NCBI GenBank assembly: GCA_021799325.1
Contig: JAJZAS010000125.1
Location: 1-5,627 of the forward strand
DNA: 5,627 nucleotides
DNA from: Bacillota bacterium
Lineage (GTDB): Bacteria; Bacillota; Bacilli; Alicyclobacillales; SLC66
Direction: 5' to 3'
Part shown: piece after piece, positions 1-5,627 of the stretch
Position numbering within the stretch: position 1 is the first letter of the stretch
Layout of the letters: each line of letters opens with the position of its first letter
Position numbers and translations under genes: made by a program
The notes under the pieces: generated by a model
What the model saw: the letters and a program-made list of their open reading frames with translations, nothing else
Databases searched by the model: none
What the model was told of the DNA's origin: nothing

Positions 1-1455
1 ACTTGGACACCCTCGCCCGATCATGAGTCCCGATGCATCCAATCCCTCGTTTTGCAATATTTCCAGTTCAACAGGTGAAGGCGTGTAAGCGATCATACAA
101 TCATTGCATATTTTCCTAACCAGCCGCTGGGCAACGATTCCCCTTAGCGCCGTGGCCACCAAAAAGCGGTCAACTCCCATGTCGATCAGACGCGCGATGG
201 AGGAAATCGAGTCATTCGTGTGAAGCGTAGATAACACCAAGTGCCCTGTCATTGCAGCACGAATAGCGATTTCCGCCGTTTCCGTGTCACGGATTTCCCC
301 CACCATGACAATATCCGGGTCCTGGCGCAAAATTGAGCGCAGCCCTCTAGCAAAAGTCAATCCGGTCGTTTCATTAACCGCCACTTGATTGACACCCGCC
401 AGACGATATTCCACAGGGTCTTCTACTGTGATGATATTGACCGATGGCTGATTGAGTTCAGTGAGCGCTGCATAAAGTGTGGAGGTTTTTCCGCTTCCTG
501 TTGGCCCTGTCGCCAGCACCATTCCATTGGCGCCAGAGATCATATGGCGAACCGCTGCGAGGTTGTCATCTGTAAATTGAATCTGTTCCATTTTTTGCAT
601 GTTATTGGAGAGATCTAGCACGCGAAGGACAGTTTTTTCTCCATAGATGGTAGGCAAAATCGATACACGGACATCAATTTCTCGAAAGTCCACCGTCACG
701 CGAAAGCGCCCATCTTGTGGGAGTCGGTGTTCGGCAATGTTGAGGTTCGCCATCACCTTGATGCGAGCGGTCACCACGTTTTGCATGGTTTTAGGCAAAC
801 TTTGCACCGTGCGTAGCGTACCGTCAATGCGAAACCTGACGTTCATCCCATTTTCCAATGGATCTAGGTGAATATCACTGGCGCGGTTGCCCACTGCCTG
901 ACTGAGAATTTGGCTGACGAGGCGCACTACGGGAGAGTCTTCATCCACCAGTTCAGCATCTGCCCCTGCGGGAACAGCTGCAGCACTGGCTTGTCCCATC
1001 GATTGCATCGCCTCGTCGAGGGATCCTTTCATGCCATAATATCGTTCTATGAATAGCTTGACTTCATCTTTGGTCGCAATGGCCACTTCAATTTGAAACC
1101 CTGTTGACATGCGCATGTCGTCAATCGCGTAGTAATCCATGGGGTCCGCCATTGCCACAAAAAGTTTATTGCGCTCTTTGCGTATGGGCATGACCAAATA
1201 ACGATTGGCCATGTTTTCTGGTATTAACGTTAACACTGATGGATCGATTTTTTCCTTAGAAAGATTGACATGTGGAATGCCTAGTTGAAACTCGAGGACT
1301 TCAATCAATTGGTTTTCGGTGATAAACCCCATTTCAATCAAAACATCGCCAAGTCTACCTTTAGACTGTTTTTGGTATTTTAACGCTTCGTTTAATTGCT
1401 CGGCAGTTAAAATGCCGGCTTCATATAACAAGTCTCCAATGCGTTTTCGTGCCAA
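1..1455 (-). CDS. pilB: Type IV pilus assembly ATPase, PilB/GspE family (3' end outside window)
   Basis: Hexameric cytoplasmic ATPase that powers pilin polymerisation at the inner side of the membrane. An unbroken run of 485 codons reaches the left edge; a PilB is usually about 550-570 residues, so roughly the last 70-85 are missing. The start is TTG (1455-1453): there is an in-frame TAG at 1470-1468, no ATG or GTG lies between, and AGGGGGAG (1469-1462) is well spaced. Residues 1 to about 150 form an MshEN-type N-domain with two tandem 24-residue motifs (5-28 and 34-57). An Ala-rich linker follows (about 146-166). Next come SDIHLDP (193-199), RFRIDGTL (207-214), RLPQDGR (244-250), Walker A GPTGSGKT (317-324), Asp box ITVEDPVEY (342-350), Walker B DPDIVMVGEIRD (379-390, catalytic Glu387) and His box STLHTND (409-415). 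The metal-binding cysteines appear as C450xxC453 and C483, with the fourth expected just past the edge. The long N-domain argues against short ComGA; GspE of a type II secretion system is unlikely in this context. Confidence 0.95.
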   Translation of the reverse strand, partial: MARKRIGDLLYEAGILTAEQLNEALKYQKQSKGRLGDVLIEMGFITENQLIEVLEFQLGIPHVNLSKEKIDPSVLTLIPENMANRYLVMPIRKERNKLFVAMADPMDYYAIDDMRMSTGFQIEVAIATKDEVKLFIERYYGMKGSLDEAMQSMGQASAAAVPAGADAELVDEDSPVVRLVSQILSQAVGNRASDIHLDPLENGMNVRFRIDGTLRTVQSLPKTMQNVVTARIKVMANLNIAEHRLPQDGRFRVTVDFREIDVRVSILPTIYGEKTVLRVLDLSNNMQKMEQIQFTDDNLAAVRHMISGANGMVLATGPTGSGKTSTLYAALTELNQPSVNIITVEDPVEYRLAGVNQVAVNETTGLTFARGLRSILRQDPDIVMVGEIRDTETAEIAIRAAMTGHLVLSTLHTNDSISSIARLIDMGVDRFLVATALRGIVAQRLVRKICNDCMIAYTPSPVELEILQNEGLDASGLMIGRGCPS

Positions 1456-1460
1456 TGATG

Positions 1461-1470
1461 TCTCCCCCTA
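1461..1470 (-). promoter_or_regulatory. Ribosome binding site deciding the TTG start of pilB
   Basis: TAGGGGGAGA on the minus strand lies directly before ACATCA and the TTG codon. The core AGGGGGAG is six to seven bases from the start, a good spacing. Its first three bases are a stop codon in the pilB frame, which rules out any start further upstream. A second, similar purine run, TAGGGGAGA, occurs about 18 bases further upstream (1488-1480) with no usable start after it. Confidence 0.8.
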
Positions 1471-1493
1471 AAGGCTACTTCTCCCCTAGGAAA

Positions 1494-1522
1494 ATATTCG
1501 ACATCATTTGGCATAAACCTGC
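1494..1522 (-). promoter_or_regulatory. Candidate sigma-H-type promoter for pilB
   Basis: On the minus strand GCAGGTTTA (1522-1514) and GTCGAATAT (1502-1494) are separated by 11 bases. The sigma-H consensus of Bacillus subtilis is RNAGGAWWW, 11-12 bases, RNNGAATWW. The -10 half fits fully and the -35 half has one mismatch (T for A at the sixth position). Transcription would begin near 1487, giving a leader of roughly 30 bases before the TTG start. No good sigma-A promoter is visible in the gap: the best pair, TTTTTG and TATAGC, is poor. Sigma-H drives competence pilus genes in some Bacillota, which suits the downstream gene. This is a pattern match by eye in a 99-base gap, not proof. Confidence 0.5.
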
Positions 1523-1541
1523 TATATTTACCTCGACATCA
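1498..1541 (-). repeat. Two direct copies of TGATGTCGA, 35 bases apart, before pilB
   Basis: The nine-base word TGATGTCGA occurs on the minus strand at 1541-1533 and again at 1506-1498. The second copy continues to TGTCGAA (1503-1497), which fits the Spo0A-box core TGNCGAA exactly and overlaps the -10 element of the candidate sigma-H promoter. The first copy reads TGTCGAG, one base off. The pair could be an operator for Spo0A or another regulator. The repeat is certain; a regulatory role is inference. Confidence 0.4.
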
Positions 1542-1554
1542 ACAAAAATAGCGG

Positions 1555-2964
1555 CTAGCCAAGCCTCGTCGACTCCGTCTCCAGTTGCTGCGCCAGCATC
1601 TTTCCTGCTTTCCAAATGTCGCCTGCCCCCATAAAAAGCACGAGGTCGCCAGGCTTCACGCGATCCCGCAGGTACTCGACCACTTCGTCCTTGGTCGCAT
1701 AAAACCTTGCCCCAGCATGGCTCTTCTGGTGCACCGCTTCTGCCAGCCGCTTGGCGCTGACCCCTTCAATCGGACGCTCACCGGCCGGTGAATAAATGTC
1801 TACGATAATTACATCATCCGCACCTGAAAATGCCTGCGCAAATTCCTCAAAAAGTTGGTACGTACGCGTGTAGCGCTGAGGTTGAAACACTGCCACTACC
1901 CTTCGCTTTGTCTCTTTGGCTGCACGAATCATCGCCTTGATCTCCGTGGGGTGATGAGCATAATCGTCGACAAGGAGAATGTCATCGCGATCATACAGCA
2001 CCTGAAAGCGTCGCAATGCCCCGCGAAACTCTTTTAACGCCTTCGCCGCCACCGAAAAATCAATGCCTACTTCGCTTGCCACCGCAATGGCTGCCATCGC
2101 ATTGCCCACATTGTGCGCACCGGGAATCATCAGTTCCAATTCCCCCAGGTACTCATGGTGATGATAAATGGACGAGACAGTGCCGTGCCCGACGAAGCGC
2201 ACATTTTCCGCACGGTAATCCGCCTCTTTATGATGCAAAGAATACGTTTTAACGCGGGAATGCAAATCCGGAACGAGTCCCTCCACGATTTCGTCATCCA
2301 TCGACGCAACGAGCAGGCCATCTTCTGGCAGCAAGGACACGAACTTCTGGTACGCCGCCACCAGATTAGCAAAACTCCCTTGATAATGCTCGAGGTGATC
2401 AGCTTCGATGTTCGTCACCACTTCAATCATGGGATTGTAATTCAAAAACGACCCATCGCTCTCATCTGCTTCTGCCACAATGTGTTTTCCTTTACCCGCT
2501 TTCGCGCTCAAGTTAAAATTGGCAGAGACTCCACCGACAAGAAAAGTTGGGTCAAGCCCCGCCTGCTCAAGTACCCAGGCGACCATGGACGTGGTGGTCG
2601 TCTTGCCGTGCGCACCTGCAATCGCGATGCCATAGCCTTCTTTCATGAGCTCCGCCAGCATCTGCGAACGGTGAAGCACCGGCAGTTCACGATCCCTTGC
2701 CGCCTGCAACTCTTCATTGTCACTCGTAATGGCCGTCGAATACACGACTACATCGACGTCTTCGATGTGGCTCTTGTCGTGACCAAGGTAAACACGGGCA
2801 CCGCGCTCCTGGAGTTTTTTTGTATAATCATGTTCCGCCACGTCAGACCCGCTGACAGGGAACCCTCGATCCAGCAAAATACTGGCGATTGCCCCCATGC
2901 CCGCGCCACCGATTCCTATAAAATGGATGCGCAGCTTATTATCCTTAATATCCATGATCGCCAC
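1555..2964 (-). CDS. murC: UDP-N-acetylmuramate--L-alanine ligase
   Basis: Cytoplasmic peptidoglycan precursor enzyme that joins L-alanine to UDP-N-acetylmuramate using ATP. The 469-residue product is of normal length. Domain 1 has the UDP-binding FIGIGGAGMGAIAS (15-28). Domain 2 has the ATP loop AGAHGKTTTTSM (116-127), EADESDGSF (165-173), TNIEADHLEHY (184-194) and PGAHNVGNAMAA (281-292). Domain 3 begins at RRFQ (318-321), followed by VDDYAHHPTEI (332-342), FQPQRYTR (360-367) and the C-terminal GAGDIWKAG (446-454). All catalytic signatures are present. The chosen start is GTG at 2964-2962, with AGGAAAGGG at 2976-2968; AGGA lies eight bases from GTG. An in-frame ATG three codons later (2955) is the alternative and would cut the overlap with folC from 20 to 11 bases. 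The overlap points to translational coupling with folC. MurC and FolC are distant paralogues, which is notable for neighbours. The gene ends at TAG, 99 bases before the pilus ATPase. Confidence 0.98.
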   Translation of the reverse strand: MAIMDIKDNKLRIHFIGIGGAGMGAIASILLDRGFPVSGSDVAEHDYTKKLQERGARVYLGHDKSHIEDVDVVVYSTAITSDNEELQAARDRELPVLHRSQMLAELMKEGYGIAIAGAHGKTTTTSMVAWVLEQAGLDPTFLVGGVSANFNLSAKAGKGKHIVAEADESDGSFLNYNPMIEVVTNIEADHLEHYQGSFANLVAAYQKFVSLLPEDGLLVASMDDEIVEGLVPDLHSRVKTYSLHHKEADYRAENVRFVGHGTVSSIYHHHEYLGELELMIPGAHNVGNAMAAIAVASEVGIDFSVAAKALKEFRGALRRFQVLYDRDDILLVDDYAHHPTEIKAMIRAAKETKRRVVAVFQPQRYTRTYQLFEEFAQAFSGADDVIIVDIYSPAGERPIEGVSAKRLAEAVHQKSHAGARFYATKDEVVEYLRDRVKPGDLVLFMGAGDIWKAGKMLAQQLETESTRLG

Positions 2965-4294
2965 GTTCCCTTTCCTGATTGTACTTTGTGAGCAAATACT
3001 TCCGAGCTTCCGCCACCGTATAGAGTGAGCCTGTCACGAGCACGGTGCCAAAAACTCCTTGTTCCACTGCGGATTTTACCGCTTCTTCGACGCTTGCTAC
3101 CCATTGCACCTCGACCGATTGCCAAATAAATGGACCGAGTCTTCTCTTTAGTTCTTCACTGCTTGCCGCCCGAGGCGTATCCGGCTTCGTCAGCCACACG
3201 CGTCTGACAAACGGTTGCAGCGCTTCGAATACTGCTTCAATGTTTTTATCTGCCATTGCCCCAAACACGAGTTCCAGTGAGGTCGCTTCAAGCGACTGAA
3301 GGGTTGCCGCGAGGGCCTTTGCCGCATGCTCATTGTGGGCACCATCGACGATCACGCGAACTCCGTCTCTATCAAAAACCTCGAATCGTCCAGGCCAATA
3401 CGCTTGTCGAATAGACGAAAATGAACCCGTTGCCGTTACAGGCATCTTTCTTTTGCCCAATTCAAAAGCGGCTAACGCCAGTCCCGCATTTTCCAGTTGA
3501 TGATCACCGGTTAGCGGTAGATGTAATCCGAAGCCGTCCTGCCAAATCCCAACATAATCGACGATCTGCCCCGCCAAGCCGCGACTCGCTTCTCGTACCA
3601 CGTGAAAATCATGCCCCAGCCGAAAAACCGGACTGCCCTGTTCGCTTGCCACTTTATCAATCACGCGAATCGCATCACCACGGGCGGCGGTGACCACGGG
3701 AATTCCCGGTTTGATGATACCCGCTTTATCATAAGCAATTTTGGCAATGGTGTCGCCCAAAATCTCCTGATGATCCAACCCGACATTCGTGATCACCGTC
3801 ACGTCCGGCATCACCACATTGGTCGCATCGTAGCGCCCGCCAAGGCCGGTTTCAAAGACTACCAGATCCACCTTTTGCGCTGCAAAGTACCAAAGTGCCG
3901 CCGCCGTCAACACCTCAAACTCGGTGGGCTCAAGTTCCGGATCATCCGGCATCTTGGCCATCGCCAATTTCACCTGAAACAGCGCCTCCACAAACGATGC
4001 TTCCGAGATCAGCGCTTGGTTGATGCTGATCCTCTCTTCCAGTTTTCCCAAGTCCGGGGAAGTGTATTGCCCCACACGAAAACCTTTTCTCATACCCACA
4101 AAAAGCGCAGTGATCATCGCGCAGGTGGATCCTTTGCCATTAGTCCCTGCCACATGGATAAAACGAAGGTGGCGCTCCGGATGATCCAGCCTTGCCAGGA
4201 GTTCCTGCATGCGCAAAAGACCTGGCTTAATGCCGAACCTCGACCTGGATTTCAAAAACGCATAGGCCTCTTGGGCACTCGCCCATGGGTTCAT
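2945..4294 (-). CDS. folC: Folylpolyglutamate synthase / dihydrofolate synthase
   Basis: Cytoplasmic ATP-dependent ligase of the Mur ligase superfamily that adds glutamate to folates, and in many bacteria also to dihydropteroate. The 449 residues match the usual full length. Motifs in order: P-loop HVAGTNGKGSTCAM (47-60), TSPDLGKLEERI (78-89, where many relatives have SPH or SPY), FEVLTAAALWYFA (126-138), ETGLGGRYDATNV (148-160), TNVGLDHQEILGDT (169-182) and YDKAGIIKPG (188-197), whose Lys190 is at the place of the carbamylated lysine of the family. GDHQLENA (263-270), WPGRFE (300-305), VDGAHNEHAAKA (317-328) and a final TGSLYTVAEAR (421-431) follow. The ATG start is supported by AGGATGGG at 4308-4301, six bases away. 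It sits 35 bases after valS and its end overlaps murC by 20 bases, so it is probably co-transcribed with both. Whether it is mono- or bifunctional cannot be told from sequence alone. Confidence 0.96.
   Translation of the reverse strand: MNPWASAQEAYAFLKSRSRFGIKPGLLRMQELLARLDHPERHLRFIHVAGTNGKGSTCAMITALFVGMRKGFRVGQYTSPDLGKLEERISINQALISEASFVEALFQVKLAMAKMPDDPELEPTEFEVLTAAALWYFAAQKVDLVVFETGLGGRYDATNVVMPDVTVITNVGLDHQEILGDTIAKIAYDKAGIIKPGIPVVTAARGDAIRVIDKVASEQGSPVFRLGHDFHVVREASRGLAGQIVDYVGIWQDGFGLHLPLTGDHQLENAGLALAAFELGKRKMPVTATGSFSSIRQAYWPGRFEVFDRDGVRVIVDGAHNEHAAKALAATLQSLEATSLELVFGAMADKNIEAVFEALQPFVRRVWLTKPDTPRAASSEELKRRLGPFIWQSVEVQWVASVEEAVKSAVEQGVFGTVLVTGSLYTVAEARKYLLTKYNQERERGDHGY
2968..2976 (-). 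promoter_or_regulatory. Ribosome binding site of murC inside the end of folC
   Basis: AGGAAAGGG on the minus strand lies within the last codons of folC. AGGA is eight bases from the GTG at 2964, while the end of the element is 12 bases from the in-frame ATG at 2955. The spacing favours GTG as the start. Its place within folC implies that ribosomes finishing folC can reinitiate on murC. Confidence 0.65.
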
Positions 4295-4300
4295 GATAAT

Positions 4301-4308
4301 CCCATCCT
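4301..4308 (-). promoter_or_regulatory. Ribosome binding site of folC
   Basis: AGGATGGG on the minus strand, six bases before the folC ATG, in the 35-base gap after the valS stop. The gap shows no promoter or terminator, which supports co-transcription of valS and folC. Confidence 0.65.
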
Positions 4309-4329
4309 ATTCATCACCCTGTCCCGATG

Positions 4330-5627
4330 TCACTTTTGTAAACGTGCCATTTCCGCTAGCACTTTTTCCCTTCTGTCTTCATACATCGCGAGTTTTTCTT
4401 TTTCCTTTTCTACGATGTCCGCAGGCGCCTTGGCCACAAAGGAAGCATTATCGAGTTTTTTCACAAGCCTTGCCACTTCCTCGTCCAGATCAAGTTTCTC
4501 CTTATTCAACCGCTCTAGTTCTGCCGCCACGTCCACCAGCCCTGCGAGCGACAAATACACTTCCACCCCGGCGATGACGTTCGTCACCCGCTCTTCAGGT
4601 GGATTCGCCGCTTGATTGACGGTGACTGATTCCGCATTGCATAGCCGTTTGACATAGGCCACCGAATCCTGTAACAACGCCTCGTGCGCCGCTTCCGGTT
4701 TTAGCACTACTTGCACTTTTTTGGCCGGATTCACATTCGCCTCGTGGCGCAGGTTGCGCACCGCGCGAATCGTCTCCATCACAAGCGCCATCGCATCAAA
4801 TCCTGCCTGGTCGCGAAGGGACTCAACCGCCACAGGCCAACTGGCATGCGTGATGGTTTTTCCATCGTGAGGCAAGTGTTGCCAGATTTCTTCTGTCACA
4901 AAGGGCATGAAAGGATGCAGCAAGCGCAGTGCCCGATCAAGCACGTAAACCAGCGTGGCTTTCGTCGGTGCCTTCTCGGCATCCGTCCCTTCGTAGAGTG
5001 ACACTTTTGCCAGTTCAATGTACCAGTCACAAAAATCATTCCAGAAAAATTCGTAGATTTCTTTTCCTGCCTCCGCAAACTGATAAGCTTCAATCGTTTG
5101 CGTCACTCGATCGATTGTCTCCTGCAATCGATGCAAAATATAGCGGTCCGCCAGGCTTGATGGTGCCTGTTCCATTGTCACCACAGACGTCACGTCTTCC
5201 GTGTTCATGATGACAAACCGGGCTGCGTTCCAAATTTTTGTCACGAGCGACTGCGCCGCATCTACCCGCTCCATGTAAAAGCGCATATCCTGCCCCATGG
5301 ATGCGCCAGTCACCAGCATGAACCGAAGCGCATCAGCGCTGTACTTGCTGATCACGTCCATCGGGTCAATCCCGTTGCCAAGGCTCTTTGAGAATTTTCT
5401 GCCCTGCGCATCGCGCACGAGGCCGTGGATCAGCACATCTTGAAATGGCGGTTGTTTAGTAAAGTAGAGCGAAGTAAAAATCATCCGCGCCACCCAGAAG
5501 AAGATGATGTCAAACCCGGTCGATAAAACGTTGGTAGGAAAATACCTCGCAAAGTCGTCGCTATTTTTCGGCCAACCCATCGTCGAAAACGGCCACAATG
5601 CCGAAGAAAACCACGTATCGAGCACAT
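4330..5627 (-). CDS. valS: Valyl-tRNA synthetase, C-terminal half (5' end outside window)
   Basis: Class I aminoacyl-tRNA synthetase that charges tRNA-Val in the cytoplasm. About 431 codons are visible, roughly half of a usual ValRS of about 880 residues; the N-terminal Rossmann half and the editing domain lie beyond the right edge. The first complete codon (5625-5623) is GTG and is an internal valine, in the ValRS signature VLDTWFSSALWPFS, not a start. Counting that Val as 1, the signature loop RKFSKSLGNGIDP is at 76-88 (a KFSKS version of KMSKS), the anticodon-binding helical domain follows with DWYIELAK (200-207) and HPFMPFVTEEIWQHL (237-251), and a charged C-terminal coiled coil runs from about 365 to the end, including NASFVAKAP (393-401). 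It stops at TGA, 35 bases before folC. Any T-box leader would be upstream, outside the window. Identity is near certain. Confidence 0.98.
   Translation of the reverse strand, partial: VLDTWFSSALWPFSTMGWPKNSDDFARYFPTNVLSTGFDIIFFWVARMIFTSLYFTKQPPFQDVLIHGLVRDAQGRKFSKSLGNGIDPMDVISKYSADALRFMLVTGASMGQDMRFYMERVDAAQSLVTKIWNAARFVIMNTEDVTSVVTMEQAPSSLADRYILHRLQETIDRVTQTIEAYQFAEAGKEIYEFFWNDFCDWYIELAKVSLYEGTDAEKAPTKATLVYVLDRALRLLHPFMPFVTEEIWQHLPHDGKTITHASWPVAVESLRDQAGFDAMALVMETIRAVRNLRHEANVNPAKKVQVVLKPEAAHEALLQDSVAYVKRLCNAESVTVNQAANPPEERVTNVIAGVEVYLSLAGLVDVAAELERLNKEKLDLDEEVARLVKKLDNASFVAKAPADIVEKEKEKLAMYEDRREKVLAEMARLQK

Noticed and set aside
385..1056. Three short plus-strand frames opposite the pilus ATPase
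   Set aside because: They are shadows: the minus strand is open throughout with continuous PilB motifs, and these frames show no domain or start signal.
1479..1494. Small hairpin TTTTCC-TAGG-GGAGAA in the pilB leader (minus strand)
   Set aside because: Six pairs with one G-U wobble, four-base loop, overlapping the expected transcript start. It covers only the upstream purine run and not the real ribosome site.
1456..1554. Cyclic-di-GMP riboswitch before pilB
   Set aside because: I looked because clostridial pilus genes can have one. The gap is short and has none of the conserved elements of the GEMM-I or GEMM-II classes that I recall.
1543..1565. Possible rho-independent terminator after murC (GGCT-TGGCT-AGCC then TATTTTTG on the minus strand)
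   Set aside because: The stem is only four base pairs and the T run is interrupted and three bases away. It is too weak to call; read-through into pilB seems possible.
2113..2991. Plus-strand reading frame of 292 codons antisense to murC
   Set aside because: It lies fully opposite a gene with every MurC motif, has no recognisable domain, and has a low-complexity His/Arg-rich composition typical of an antisense shadow. No ribosome site was seen for it.
3602..4615. Plus-strand reading frame of 337 codons antisense to folC and the end of valS
   Set aside because: It crosses the folC-valS junction on the opposite strand, is rich in His, Arg and Ser in a way that mirrors the codons of the sense genes, and matches no family I know.

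Overview
The window reads almost entirely on the minus strand and holds four protein genes in one direction, in transcription order: valS (3' part only, codons for the C-terminal half of valyl-tRNA synthetase), folC, murC, and then, after a 99-base gap, a type IV pilus assembly ATPase of the PilB/GspE family that runs off the left edge. No RNA gene, mobile element, CRISPR array or phage remnant is visible. The plus strand shows only antisense reading frames that I take to be shadows.

The organism is most likely a Bacillota (Firmicutes) member of the Bacilli type. The grounds are purine-rich Shine-Dalgarno sequences before every internal gene, GTG and TTG start codons, the valS-folC pairing familiar from Bacilli, and a competence/pilus gene close downstream of folC (in Bacillus subtilis comC follows folC). 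Base composition looks roughly balanced. I cannot name a genus; an Alicyclobacillus-like lineage is only a guess.

Layout: 5627-4330 valS; 4329-4295 a 35-base gap with the folC ribosome site; 4294-2945 folC; 2964-1555 murC, overlapping the end of folC by 20 bases; 1554-1456 an intergenic region carrying a candidate sigma-H-type promoter, a repeated TGATGTCGA element and a strong ribosome site; 1455-1 the pilus ATPase, starting at TTG and open at the window edge. The first three genes look like one housekeeping run (translation, folate, peptidoglycan). The pilus gene probably has its own promoter as well as possible read-through from murC, as no convincing terminator separates them.

The most interesting parts are the murC-pilB junction and the N-terminus of the ATPase. 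The ATPase begins with two 24-residue motifs separated by exactly five residues, the layout known for cyclic-di-GMP-binding MshEN domains, and the junction has a good match to a sigma-H promoter overlapped by a Spo0A-box-like heptamer. Together these suggest a pilus operon controlled by both a stationary-phase/competence sigma factor and a second messenger. The parts belong to known families; I see no evidence of a wholly new system.
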